From Erythrobacter sp. (GTDB lineage Bacteria; Pseudomonadota; Alphaproteobacteria; Sphingomonadales; Sphingomonadaceae), in contig NZ_CP050265.1 of the NCBI RefSeq assembly GCF_011765465.1, positions 1,922,001-1,986,000 of the forward strand: a stretch of 64,000 nt of DNA, read 5' to 3'. Below are positions 37,164 through 45,665 of this stretch, in pieces. Made by a program: the position numbers and the translations under genes. Every line of letters begins with the position of its first letter. Position 1 is the stretch's first letter. The notes beneath the pieces are model-generated. The model searched no databases and was not told where the DNA came from. It saw nothing but the letters and a program-made list of their open reading frames with translations.

Positions 37164-38135
37164 ATGAGTTTTTTCGAGACCCTGCTCATCACGGGCGCGA
37201 TCTTCTGCATGATCGTGATCGGCTACCTCCTGCTCGAAGGCGCCGGCGCGGGCAAGGCGCAGAAGCGCCGCGTCGAGGCGCTGCGCTACCGCCATTCCGA
37301 AAGCGTCGATGCCAAGGTCGAAAGCCAGTTCAAGCGCGCGATCGCGCAGCGCAAGCCCAAGCTCTACCGCAAGGCGGGTTCCGGCTCGCGGCTCGAAGCG
37401 CTCGAAGGGCGGCTCGACCGCACCGGCAAGGGCTGGACCCTGTCGCAATATCTCTACACCAGCCTCGGCCTGTGGATCGCGGTTGCGGTGGTGATGTATA
37501 TCCAGTCGGGCGCGCTGCTGCTCTCGCTCGGTGTGGGCCTGCTGATCGGCGCGGGGCTGCCGCACATGGTGGTGGGCTATTTCATCAAGAGCCGCACGTC
37601 CAATTTCAACGCCAAGTTCCCCGACGCGATCGAGCTGCTGGTGCGCGGCCTGCGCTCGGGCCTGCCGGTGACCGAAACGCTCGGCGTGGTCGCGCAGGAA
37701 GTGCCCGGCCCGGTGGGCGAGGAATTCAAGGGCATCACCGAACGCATCAAGATCGGCAAGACGATGGAGGATGCGCTCCAGGAAACCGCCGACCGGCTCG
37801 ACATTCCGGAATTCAACTTCTTCTGCATCACGCTCGCGATCCAGCGCGAAACCGGGGGCAACCTCGCCGAAACGCTGTCGAACCTCGCCGACGTGCTGCG
37901 CAAGCGCGCCCAGATGAAGCTCAAGATCAAGGCGATGAGCTCAGAGTCCAAGGCATCGGCCTATATCGTCGGCGTGCTGCCCTTCATGGTGTTCGGCATG
38001 ATCTACTGGATCAACCCGGATTATATCGGCGGCTTCTTCACCGACGACCGGCTGATCGTCGCCGGGCTCGGCGGGCTGGTGTGGATGGGCATTGGTGCCT
38101 TCGTCATGGCCAAGATGGTCAGCTTCGAAATCTGA
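37164..38135 (+). CDS. tadB: Flp pilus assembly inner-membrane protein TadB
   Basis: Type II secretion F-like platform protein of 323 residues. Membrane helices lie at the N-terminus (LLITGAIFCMIVIGYLLLEG), at about 100-140 and at the C-terminus. The T2SSF domain includes FPDAIELLVRGLRSGLPVTE and RETGGNLAETLSNLADVLR. Start at ATG 37164 after AGGAGCCAAAGGC; the frame stays open further upstream through the hairpin, but that reading is low-complexity. Followed by tadC after 16 bases. Confidence 0.94.
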   Translation: MSFFETLLITGAIFCMIVIGYLLLEGAGAGKAQKRRVEALRYRHSESVDAKVESQFKRAIAQRKPKLYRKAGSGSRLEALEGRLDRTGKGWTLSQYLYTSLGLWIAVAVVMYIQSGALLLSLGVGLLIGAGLPHMVVGYFIKSRTSNFNAKFPDAIELLVRGLRSGLPVTETLGVVAQEVPGPVGEEFKGITERIKIGKTMEDALQETADRLDIPEFNFFCITLAIQRETGGNLAETLSNLADVLRKRAQMKLKIKAMSSESKASAYIVGVLPFMVFGMIYWINPDYIGGFFTDDRLIVAGLGGLVWMGIGAFVMAKMVSFEI

Positions 38136-38151
38136 GCCGGGAACAAAAGTC

Positions 38152-39144
38152 ATGATCAACCAACCCCCCGGACCCACCCTGCTCGGCTTCGACGTCGTGC
38201 TCGTCGGCTCGATCCTCGCCGGGATCGCCGCGCTCGCCGTCCTGTTCGCGATCTACACCGCGGTGACGATCAAGGACCCGATGGCGAAGCGCGTGAAATC
38301 GCTCAATGCCCGGCGCGAGGAGCTGAAGGCGGGGATCGTCAATTCCACCGCCAAGAAGCGCGCGAGCCTGGTGCGCAAGACCGACACGACCGAAAAGGTC
38401 CGCGACCAGCTCAGCCGGATGAAAGTCCTGCAGCAGAGCCAGGTCGAAGCGGTCCAGCAGAAGCTCGCCCATGCGGGCTACCGCAACAAGGAACTCGCGG
38501 TCGTCATCATCGGCCTGCGCGCGATCCTGCCGGTGGTGTTCGGGATCGTCGGCTTCTTCGTGTTCTACTATGCCAACACCTTCGAGCTCGGCCCGTTCAC
38601 GCAGCTGATGGCTTTCGCGGGGGCCGTGTTCCTCGGCTACAAAGGGCCGGAAATCTACCTCAGCAACAAGTCGTCGAAGCGCACGGCGGAAATCCAGAAG
38701 GGACTGCCCGATGCGCTCGACCTGCTGGTGATCTGCGCCGAGGCGGGCCTGACGGTGGACGCCGCCTTCAACCGCGTGGCGAAGGAACTGGGCCGGGCCT
38801 ATCCCGAACTGGGCGACGAATTCGCGCTCACCGCGATCGAGCTTTCGTTCCTCAACGAGCGCAAGACCGCGTTCAACAACCTCGCCTACCGCGTCGATCT
38901 CGAAGCGGTGAAGGGCGTGGTGACGACCATGATCCAGACCGAGCGTTACGGGACGCCGCTCGCATCCGCGCTGCGCGTGCTCTCGGCCGAATTCCGCAAC
39001 GAGCGCATGATGCGCGCCGAGGAAAAGGCCGCGCGCCTGCCCGCGATCATGACCGTGCCGCTGATCCTGTTCATCCTGCCGGTGCTGTTCATCGTCATCC
39101 TGGGTCCGGCAGCCTGCTCGATCTCGGATGCGATGCTGAGCTAG
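38152..39144 (+). CDS. tadC: Flp pilus assembly inner-membrane protein TadC
   Basis: Second T2SSF-type platform protein, 330 residues. The N-terminal membrane helix is VVLVGSILAGIAALAVLFAIY. The T2SSF core includes GLPDALDLLVICAEAGLTVDAAF and YGTPLASALRVLSAEFR, with a C-terminal helix PLILFILPVLFIVILG. Last gene of this tad operon; no tadD, tadE, tadF, tadG, flp or cpaF follows. Confidence 0.94.
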   Translation: MINQPPGPTLLGFDVVLVGSILAGIAALAVLFAIYTAVTIKDPMAKRVKSLNARREELKAGIVNSTAKKRASLVRKTDTTEKVRDQLSRMKVLQQSQVEAVQQKLAHAGYRNKELAVVIIGLRAILPVVFGIVGFFVFYYANTFELGPFTQLMAFAGAVFLGYKGPEIYLSNKSSKRTAEIQKGLPDALDLLVICAEAGLTVDAAFNRVAKELGRAYPELGDEFALTAIELSFLNERKTAFNNLAYRVDLEAVKGVVTTMIQTERYGTPLASALRVLSAEFRNERMMRAEEKAARLPAIMTVPLILFILPVLFIVILGPAACSISDAMLS

Positions 39145-39168
39145 GCGGCTGGGGCCGCGAGGAGAGAG

Positions 39169-39203
39169 CCGGCCGGACCCGCCCAAGCGGCAGGTCCGGC
39201 CGG
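39169..39203. terminator. Stem-loop between convergent tadC and the MarR gene
   Basis: 11-bp perfect stem CCGGCCGGACC / GGTCCGGCCGG with a 13-base loop, 24 bases after tadC and 26 from the marR-type stop. No T-tract on either side; a bidirectional transcript end is plausible. Confidence 0.5.
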
Positions 39204-39229
39204 TTCGCGTCGGGGCTCGGGAAAAGGGC

Positions 39230-39742
39230 TCAGGCCGCGGGCGGGTCTTCGGCCAGCGCCATCGCGCGTTCGTAAAGCCGCTGAAGCAGGCGCTTGACCT
39301 CGCGCTGTTCGGACGGGGCCAGCCCCTCGAACAATTCCGCCTCGGTGGCGAGCGCCAGCGGCATTATCTCGGCATGGATCGCGCGGCCATCGCCCGTCAG
39401 CTCGAGCAGGTGCGAGCGCCCGTCCGCCTCGTTCGCCGCGCGCGCGATGAGGCCGCGCTCTTCGAGCACCTTGCACGCGCGGTTGACCGCGACCTTGTCC
39501 ATCAGCGTCGCGCGGGCGAGTTCGCGCTGGGTGCGCCCTGCGCCGCCCTCCGCATCGCCCAGCACCGCCATCACGCGCCACTCGGGGATCTTCAGCCCGA
39601 AGCGCTTGCGATAGCGTTCGGCGATCAGGCTGCTGACCGCATTCGAGGCGACCGACAGGCGGTAGGGCAGGAACCCGCCCAGCCCCCAGGGTTCATCCGT
39701 GGTGGCGGTGGCGGGTGCGTCGGGCGTGAGCGTTTCGGTCAT
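39230..39742 (-). CDS. MarR-family transcriptional regulator
   Basis: 170-residue winged-helix DNA-binding protein. The MarR core is IPEWRVMAVLGDAEGGAGRTQRELARATLMDKV (read across the recognition helix), then VLEERGLIARAANEADGRSHLLELT, the characteristic beta-wing. Typical members respond to phenolic or CoA-linked ligands. Start at ATG 39742. It lies 73 bases downstream of an enoyl-CoA hydratase gene on the same strand and may regulate that gene; this is inference. Confidence 0.92.
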   Translation of the reverse strand: MTETLTPDAPATATTDEPWGLGGFLPYRLSVASNAVSSLIAERYRKRFGLKIPEWRVMAVLGDAEGGAGRTQRELARATLMDKVAVNRACKVLEERGLIARAANEADGRSHLLELTGDGRAIHAEIMPLALATEAELFEGLAPSEQREVKRLLQRLYERAMALAEDPPAA

Positions 39743-39815
39743 GAACTGGTTTCTAATGAAACTTGTGGTCCATGCAAGTGTCACGTGATGGCGTCACGTC
39801 GACGCAAGGCGCGCC

Positions 39816-40688
39816 TCATTCGTAGGCGCGCTCCTCCCACCAGGGGTAGAAATCGGGCATATCCTCGCTGACCTTGCCGGGATAGACCGGGCGGCGCTTG
39901 TCGAGGAAGCTGGCGATCCCCTCCTTCGCGTCGGCCCCGCGCGAGAGGCGATAGATCGCGCGGCTGTCGATCTTGTGCGCCTCCATCGGGTGATCGGCGC
40001 TCATCAGCCGCCACATCATCGCCCGCGTCATGGCGACCGAAATGGCGCTGGTGTTCTCGGCGATCTCGGTGGCGAGTTCCTTGGCCGCGTGCATCAGGTC
40101 GCCGGGCGCATGGACCGACCGCACCAGCCCGCCCGCCTTCGCCTCGGCCGCGTCGAACACCCGGCCCGAATAGCACCATTCCAATGCCTGGCTGATGCCG
40201 ACGATGCGCGGCAGGAACCAGGACGAAGCGGCCTCGGGCACGATCCCGCGCCGCGCGAAGACGAAGCCGTAGCGCGCCGTCTCGCTGGCAAGGCGGATGT
40301 CCATGGCAAGCTGCATGGTCGCACCCACGCCCACCGCGACCCCGTTGCAGGCCGAAATCAGCGGCTTCTTCGATTCGAACAGGCGCAAGGTGAGCAGCCC
40401 GCCCCCGTCGCGCACGCGCTCGTCCGAGAGATCCTTGACTTCCTCCCCGCTCGAGAAGACCTGCCCGCCGCCCTCGGGCGTGAGGTCCGCGCCCGCGCAG
40501 AAGGCGCGCTCTCCCGCGCCTGTAAAGATCACCGCGCGCACGGCATCGTCGGCGTCGATGTCGTCCATCGCCGCCATGATCTCCTCGCCCATGGTGCGGG
40601 TATAGGCGTTCATCTTGTCCGGGCGATTGAGGGTGATCGTGGCGATGCCGTCGGCCTTTTCGACCGTGATCTGGGTGGGCTTGGTCAT
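39816..40688 (-). CDS. Enoyl-CoA hydratase/isomerase family protein
   Basis: Crotonase-fold enzyme of 290 residues. The two oxyanion-hole segments are visible: GERAFCAGADLTP and ACNGVAVGVGATMQLAMD. RRGIVPEAASSWFLPRIVG carries the usual acidic residue region. The precise substrate (fatty acyl or branched or aromatic acyl-CoA) is not determinable. The neighbouring MarR gene and the thiolase and SDR at 43.5-45.5 kb suggest acyl-CoA breakdown. Confidence 0.9.
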   Translation of the reverse strand: MTKPTQITVEKADGIATITLNRPDKMNAYTRTMGEEIMAAMDDIDADDAVRAVIFTGAGERAFCAGADLTPEGGGQVFSSGEEVKDLSDERVRDGGGLLTLRLFESKKPLISACNGVAVGVGATMQLAMDIRLASETARYGFVFARRGIVPEAASSWFLPRIVGISQALEWCYSGRVFDAAEAKAGGLVRSVHAPGDLMHAAKELATEIAENTSAISVAMTRAMMWRLMSADHPMEAHKIDSRAIYRLSRGADAKEGIASFLDKRRPVYPGKVSEDMPDFYPWWEERAYE

Positions 40689-40821
40689 GGGTTCGTGTCT
40701 CTCCTCGGGGATCGGCGGTCCGGCATGGGGCCGGTGCCTGTCCGTCTGCCGAGGAGGCTAGAGCGAGCGGGTGCGCCGCGGCAAGCTCGCTTTTTTGGCG
40801 AGCCTCCCGGCGCGCGCCGCG

Positions 40822-41910
40822 TCAGTCGAGCACGCGGTCGACATAGCGCCGCTTCATCGCGTCATGCGCCGCGTTGCCGAACGTCCCCCCCACTTTCGTC
40901 CCGCGCCAGCCATGCCGCGCGAAGCGCATCTCGAATTCGCCCATGACGAACCAGCCATACCCTTCCCCGCCGGGCGCGAATTCGGCCCACACCGCCTTGA
41001 ACGGGCGATCGGTGACGAAGACCGGACGGCTCGCCGCGACCGAAAGGCGCCGGTCGTAGACCATGTCGAGCGTCTGGTTGTAGCTCTGCGTCGGGTCCCT
41101 CACCGTCGCCATCATGGCGGCGCTTGACATGATCTTCATGCTCTTGAGGTTGCGCATCCGCGCCATCGGCAGCCCGCTCAGCTCCACCGCGACCCGCCCG
41201 TCGTCGAGCAGGCCGGTCCGCACGTCGAGCGATTTCTCCTCTTCGGAAAGGCCCTCCCACGTTAGCCTGAAGGACGTGTCGTTACGCGTGCGCCAGAACG
41301 GGTGGCCGGTGTCCTTGCCACCGCGAAACGCCTTGAAATTGTTGCGGCCATAGACGCCTTCATAATCCGCGCCGCGGCGGTTGGCCCAGGCGAGGTCGAA
41401 CAGGTTTTCAGCCACCGGGCAGGCCGTCTGCGGCGCGCCGCGATAGGGCTCGGGCGTCTCGCCGCCCAGCGCCCCGGCGAAGGCGTCGATCAGCACCCGC
41501 TCCTTGAACGGGGTGTCCACCATCCGGGCGAGGCGCTGGCACGTGCCGGGCGCGTCGCGCACGCTTGCGAGCATGGAGAGGGCGAGCCGGCGCAGGCCCG
41601 CAAGGGCGCCCTTAACCTTTTCGCCGCCCGCGAGACTGGCGCAGTCGTTCACCTTCACGATGTTGCGCGCCTCGATGTCGTAGGGATCCTTGTCGGGATC
41701 GTAGGAGTTCCCGTCGCCGCGAACGTTCGCGCGGAATTGTTCGACGGCGACCCGGACGGTGGAAGGGACGAGATGGCACTTGATGTCGGCATGGAGCACG
41801 ATGCGCGACAGGAGATAGCTCTCCTCCACCTTGCCGAGCGGCTGCGCGTGAAGCGCGGCGGGCAAGACGAGGAACAGCGCCGCGAAAGGCACGAGGATGA
41901 CGGAGCGCAT
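40822..41910 (-). CDS. Secreted protein of unknown function
   Basis: 362-residue protein with a signal peptide (MRSVILVPFAALFLVLPAALHAQ). The mature part contains four cysteines, two in KCHLVP and NDCASL and two in GTCQRL and QTACPV, so periplasmic disulfides are likely. An aromatic C-terminal segment (GYGWFVMGEFEMRFARHGW) is notable. I do not recognise a family. Start at ATG 41910 is set by the signal peptide; upstream frame is not credible. Divergent from the microgene at 42180. Confidence 0.78.
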   Translation of the reverse strand: MRSVILVPFAALFLVLPAALHAQPLGKVEESYLLSRIVLHADIKCHLVPSTVRVAVEQFRANVRGDGNSYDPDKDPYDIEARNIVKVNDCASLAGGEKVKGALAGLRRLALSMLASVRDAPGTCQRLARMVDTPFKERVLIDAFAGALGGETPEPYRGAPQTACPVAENLFDLAWANRRGADYEGVYGRNNFKAFRGGKDTGHPFWRTRNDTSFRLTWEGLSEEEKSLDVRTGLLDDGRVAVELSGLPMARMRNLKSMKIMSSAAMMATVRDPTQSYNQTLDMVYDRRLSVAASRPVFVTDRPFKAVWAEFAPGGEGYGWFVMGEFEMRFARHGWRGTKVGGTFGNAAHDAMKRRYVDRVLD

Positions 41911-42010
41911 GGCCTTCCCCCTGCGACGCGACCCGAGGGGCTTGAGCCTAGCCACCCCCGGCCCGTCTGACAAGCCGCGCGCGGCAGGCGGAAAGGCCGC
42001 GGCCCAAGGG

Positions 42011-42027
42011 TTGGGAAAATTTCCCAA
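42011..42027. promoter_or_regulatory. Perfect palindrome, candidate enhancer-binding site
   Basis: TTGGGAAA-A-TTTCCCAA, 8-bp arms with one central base. Its end lies 75 bases upstream of the -24 GG of the sigma-54 promoter, a usual distance for an activator site. Confidence 0.6.
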
Positions 42028-42100
42028 ACTTGCGCCTCGCCCCCTTGGCCGCCAGCGGCGCTCCCCCGCGCAAAGCCCGGATTTCCGCCATTTCGCGAGT

Positions 42101-42117
42101 TTGGCACGGCTCCTGCA
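42101..42117 (+). promoter_or_regulatory. Sigma-54 (RpoN) promoter of the 37-residue microgene
   Basis: The sequence TTGGCACGGCTCCTGCA matches the YTGGCACGrNNNTTGCW consensus at all but one defined position, with exact GG-N10-GC spacing between -24 and -12. The predicted transcript would start near 42128, giving a leader of about 50 bases before the ATG. Confidence 0.75.
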
Positions 42118-42179
42118 GCATATCGGGCAGGAAGCGGGAACGACCCGCAAACGCCACGAAAGACCAAGGAGACCGACCA

Positions 42180-42293
42180 ATGTTCAACGCCGACACCAGC
42201 CGCAACCTCTTCGCCGCCGCCGTCTCGCTCGGCATCAGCGCGATCCTCTTCGCCTATGCGATCGTCCCCGCCAGCCCGAGCCTGATCGCCTGA
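42180..42293 (+). CDS. 37-residue single-span membrane microprotein
   Basis: Tiny protein with a polar N-terminus (MFNADTSRN) and one hydrophobic helix of about 20 residues (LFAAAVSLGISAILFAYAIV) ending PASPSLIA. A strong Shine-Dalgarno, AAGGAGACCGACCA, precedes the ATG. The gene sits alone with its own sigma-54-like promoter upstream and a strong terminator downstream, which argues strongly that it is real and separately controlled. I do not recognise a function. Alternative: the transcript is a small RNA and the ORF is secondary, but the Shine-Dalgarno and hydrophobic pattern favour translation. Confidence 0.75.
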   Translation: MFNADTSRNLFAAAVSLGISAILFAYAIVPASPSLIA

Positions 42294-42348
42294 CCATCCC
42301 CCGCGGGTCCGGACCATCCCCCAACTCCGCACAACCGGACCCTTCGAC

Positions 42349-42380
42349 AACCCCCGCCGCGTCCCCCGGCGGGGGTTTTT
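42349..42380 (+). terminator. Intrinsic terminator of the microgene
   Basis: 11-bp perfect stem AACCCCCGCCG / CGGCGGGGGTT with a 7-base loop, then Ts. Four bases before the stop of the convergent membrane-protein gene. Confidence 0.92.
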
Positions 42381-42383
42381 CGT

Positions 42384-43361
42384 TCAGCGGGCCGGCATCC
42401 GTTGCGGCGCGCTCTCCGGCCGGGCTGAGGCAGCGGGCGGCTCGATCCGCCAGAAGCTCGCAGCGTGGACGAAGAACAGCGCCGCGATCAGGAATTCGAG
42501 CAATTCGTCGTCGTAATGCGGGAGGTGGTCCGACCAGTTGATCGGCAGCGGCGTCGGCGTGCCGAGCGCAAGGCCGGTGACCGCATAGCAGCCCGCCGCG
42601 AAGGCGTAGAGCGCGGCCGAGCGCACTGGCGCGACCGGGAATTCCAGCGCGTCGAGCAGCCGCCGCAGCGCGGGCGCATGGCGATGCGCCAGCGGCAGGA
42701 CGAACAGCAGCGCCGCCGTCACCGCGAGGCCGGGATAGACGAACAGCGAATTCGAATAGACGTTGTGCAGCGTGAATTCGCCCTGCACGTTGACCGCCGC
42801 GAGGTCATCCGGCGTGCCGAAGCCCAGCAGGCGCTGGCCCCAGCTGATCTCCTCCCCGCCGACGAAGACGAACAGCGCGGCGAGCCCGGCGAGCCACAAG
42901 CGCAGCCTCGCGCGCCCGCGCGCGCGCCCGGCGAGCGCGAGGCACGCCCCCGCCGCGCCGAAATAGAGCAGCGCCGAGCCGTATTCGAACGGCCCGTCTT
43001 CCTCGAACAATACGGTGAACGTGCGCGCATCGGCGATCGCGAGAATGGTGAGCCCCGCACCGGCGAGCGCCACGGCGAGGCCGCTCATGCGCTCGAAAGG
43101 TCCGGCTTCGGCGCGCCGGGCGAGCGGGGCGGCCTGCCCCTCCTCGAGCCGCCCTGCGATCCGCTCGGCAAGAACCGCGAGCCGCCGCCGCGCCAGCCAT
43201 GCGCCCGAAAGGCCGAGCACGAGGCTCCAGATCGCGGCCTGGCCGAGCAGCAGCTTGACCCCGCTCGCTTCGGTCAGCCTCGCCATCACGTCCTGCAGCC
43301 ACAGCCCGGCAGCAAGCCCGGCGAGGACCACGACCATGTCCGTGACGATGTTACGCATCAT
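42384..43361 (-). CDS. Multi-pass membrane protein of unknown function
   Basis: 325-residue inner-membrane protein with about seven hydrophobic helices. A central motif, GGEEISWGQRLLGFGTP, recurs in a group of uncharacterised bacterial membrane proteins I recognise only by this signature. PINWSDHLPHYDDELLEF near the C-terminus is a second polar patch. Start at ATG 43361 (or the adjacent ATG 43358). No functional inference is made. Confidence 0.82.
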   Translation of the reverse strand: MMRNIVTDMVVVLAGLAAGLWLQDVMARLTEASGVKLLLGQAAIWSLVLGLSGAWLARRRLAVLAERIAGRLEEGQAAPLARRAEAGPFERMSGLAVALAGAGLTILAIADARTFTVLFEEDGPFEYGSALLYFGAAGACLALAGRARGRARLRLWLAGLAALFVFVGGEEISWGQRLLGFGTPDDLAAVNVQGEFTLHNVYSNSLFVYPGLAVTAALLFVLPLAHRHAPALRRLLDALEFPVAPVRSAALYAFAAGCYAVTGLALGTPTPLPINWSDHLPHYDDELLEFLIAALFFVHAASFWRIEPPAASARPESAPQRMPAR

Positions 43362-43454
43362 TCGCTTCCTGCCATGCCCCCGTCGCGGGGGTGAAAGCCT
43401 GCGAGGTTAGCCGCGTCGGGTGAACGCCGCGTAAAACCGCACCGCCCCCCTTCC

Positions 43455-43497
43455 AAAAAAGAGAGCGCCGCCCGCACCCGGGGGTGCGAGCGGCGCT
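43455..43497 (-). terminator. Intrinsic terminator of the SDR gene
   Basis: On the minus strand a long hairpin, AGCGCCGC with GCGGCGCT and an inner GCACCC / GGGTGC, is followed by CTC and six Ts. It separates the SDR gene from the membrane-protein gene. Confidence 0.85.
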
Positions 43498-43526
43498 GCG
43501 TGATCTGATGATGTCTGAGGCGGCGC

Positions 43527-44312
43527 TCAGCGCGGCGACATCCGGATCGCACCGTCGAGGCGCACGTCCTCGCCGTTGAAATAGCCCGTCTCGATCATGC
43601 ACATGGCGAGCTTGGCGTATTCCTCGGGATGGCCGAGCCGCTTGGGGAACGGGACGGAGGCGGCGAGCGCTTCCTTCACCTGCGGCGGCGCGGCGTTCAT
43701 CAGCGGCGTGTCGAAGATGCCGGGCAGGATCGTGTTAACCCGGATGCCTTCCTTCATCAGGTCGCGCGCGATGGGAAGCGTCATGCCGACCACGCCGCCC
43801 TTGGACGCCGAATAGGCCGCCTGGCCCATCTGGCCGTCTTCCGCCGCGACGCTCGCCGTGTTCACGATCGCGCCGCGATCACCGTCGTCCGAAAGCGGGT
43901 CGAGGCTCATCATGCCCGCCGCCGACTTGGCGATGCAGCGGAAGGTGCCGATGAGGTTGACCTGGATCACGAAGTCGAAGGCCGAAATCGGGAAATGCTT
44001 GATTTCGCCCGTCTGCTTGTCGCGGCTGGCGGTCTTGATCGCATTGCCGATCCCGGCGCAGTTGACGAGGATGCGCTCCTGCCCATGCGCCTCGCGCGCC
44101 TTGGCGAAGGCGGCGTCGACTTCATCATCGCTGGTCACGTTGACCTTGCAGAACACGCCGCCGAGTTCCTTGGCGGCCTTTTCGCCCTCGTCTTCCTTGA
44201 GGTCGAAGATCGCGACCTTGGCGCCCTTCGCGGCAATCGCGCGGGCGGTGGCAAGGCCGAGGCCGGAGGCGCCGCCGGTGACGACGGCGGGGGTGTTGGC
44301 GGATACTTCCAT
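43527..44312 (-). CDS. SDR-family 3-hydroxyacyl-CoA dehydrogenase-like protein
   Basis: 261-residue short-chain dehydrogenase. The cofactor motif is TGGASGLGLATA and the NAG-like motif reads NCAGIGNA. The active site is NTASVAAEDG with YSASKGGVVGM (Tyr and Lys). The overall pattern (FDLKEDEGEKAAKELGG; GQMGQAAYS) is that of type II 3-hydroxyacyl-CoA dehydrogenases. Start at ATG 44312 after an AGGAGAG stretch. Follows the thiolase gene by 41 bases on the same strand, so the two form a beta-oxidation-type operon. Confidence 0.9.
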   Translation of the reverse strand: MEVSANTPAVVTGGASGLGLATARAIAAKGAKVAIFDLKEDEGEKAAKELGGVFCKVNVTSDDEVDAAFAKAREAHGQERILVNCAGIGNAIKTASRDKQTGEIKHFPISAFDFVIQVNLIGTFRCIAKSAAGMMSLDPLSDDGDRGAIVNTASVAAEDGQMGQAAYSASKGGVVGMTLPIARDLMKEGIRVNTILPGIFDTPLMNAAPPQVKEALAASVPFPKRLGHPEEYAKLAMCMIETGYFNGEDVRLDGAIRMSPR

Positions 44313-44353
44313 TACTCTCTCCTGTTGGTCGGAAACCTGTTGTTCTTGAGGGT

Positions 44354-45523
44354 CTACAGGGCCTCGACGATGGTGACGTTGGCGACGCCGCCGCCTTCGC
44401 ACATCGTCTGGAGGCCGTATTTCTTGCCGTGGCGCTTCAGCGCATGGACGAGCGTCGCCATCAGCTTGGTTCCGCTCGCGCCGAGCGGGTGGCCGAGTGC
44501 GATCGCGCCGCCGTGGACGTTGAGCTTTTCGGGGTCCGCGCCGGTGTGCTTGAGCCAGGCGAGCGGCACGGGGGCGAAAGCCTCGTTCACCTCGTAAAGG
44601 TCGATGTCGTCGATCTTCATCCCGGCGCGCTCCAGCGCCTTGTCGGTCGCGAACAGCGGCTCTTCCAGCATGATGACCGGATCGCCCGCGGTGACGGTGA
44701 GGTTGTGGATGCGGGCAATCGGCGTCAGGCCATACTTCTTGAGCGCCTCTTCGGAGACGACCAGCACCGCGCTCGACCCGTCGCAGATCTGGCTCGACGA
44801 GGCCGCGGTGATCTTGCCTTCGGGCGAGAGCAGCTTGACCCCCGCGATCCCTTCGAGGCTCGCATCGAAGCGGATGCCTTCATCGACCGTGTGCATTTCC
44901 TCGCCCTCGGGCGTTTCGATGGCGATCGGCACGATCTCGTTCTCGAACGCGCCCGCCTGCGTCGCGGCGATGGCCTTTTCGTGGCTCGAGAGCGCGAACT
45001 TGTCGAGATCGTCCTTCGAGAAGCCGTGCTTCTTCGCGATCATTTCCGCGCCCATGAACTGGGAGAACTGGATGCCGGGGAACTTCTCTTCCAGCCGGGG
45101 CGACTTGTAGTGGCCCAGGCCCTCCTTCATGTGGAGCGTGGCGTTCGAGCCCATCGGCACGCGGCTCATGCTTTCGACGCCGCTCGCGATGACGACGTCC
45201 TGCGTCCCGCTCATCACCGCCTGCGCCGCGAACTGGATCGCCTGCTGGGACGAGCCGCACTGGCGGTCGATCGTCACCGCCGGGGTCGAATCCGGAAGGT
45301 TCGAGGCGAGCACACCCATGCGCCCGACCTGCATCGACTGTTCGCCCGCCTGCGTCACGCATCCGGTCACCACGTCGTCGATCGCATTCGGGTCGATCCC
45401 GCTGCGCTCCACGATCGCATCGAGCGAGGCTGCGAGAAGGTCGACCGGGTGCACCCCGGCAAGGCGACCGCCGCGCCGTCCCCCGGCGGTGCGGACGGCT
45501 TCGACGATATAGGCTGTGCTCAT
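44354..45523 (-). CDS. Acetyl-CoA C-acyltransferase (thiolase)
   Basis: Thiolytic cleavage or condensation of acyl-CoA. It has 389 residues. The nucleophile is Cys89 in DRQCGSSQQA; NVHGGAIALGHPLGASG contains the His and the C-terminal CEGGGVAN the second Cys. YEVNEAFAPVPLAW is the conserved loop. The start at ATG 45523 follows AAGGAGAGAGAA. Likely degradative given the partner SDR. The promoter must lie in the 120-base gap shared with the divergent oxygenase gene. Confidence 0.93.
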   Translation of the reverse strand: MSTAYIVEAVRTAGGRRGGRLAGVHPVDLLAASLDAIVERSGIDPNAIDDVVTGCVTQAGEQSMQVGRMGVLASNLPDSTPAVTIDRQCGSSQQAIQFAAQAVMSGTQDVVIASGVESMSRVPMGSNATLHMKEGLGHYKSPRLEEKFPGIQFSQFMGAEMIAKKHGFSKDDLDKFALSSHEKAIAATQAGAFENEIVPIAIETPEGEEMHTVDEGIRFDASLEGIAGVKLLSPEGKITAASSSQICDGSSAVLVVSEEALKKYGLTPIARIHNLTVTAGDPVIMLEEPLFATDKALERAGMKIDDIDLYEVNEAFAPVPLAWLKHTGADPEKLNVHGGAIALGHPLGASGTKLMATLVHALKRHGKKYGLQTMCEGGGVANVTIVEAL

Positions 45524-45665
45524 TTCTCTCTCCTTTGATCCCGAAAACCCGTTGCGGTTTGATACTCGCCTATGAGAGCGACGAGCCGGAATCAAGCGGG
45601 CAAAAGCGGCAGGGCGCGCGCTCGCGGCTTGCAAGCGCGCGAGGGTGCTGGCAGGCACTGGCCCC

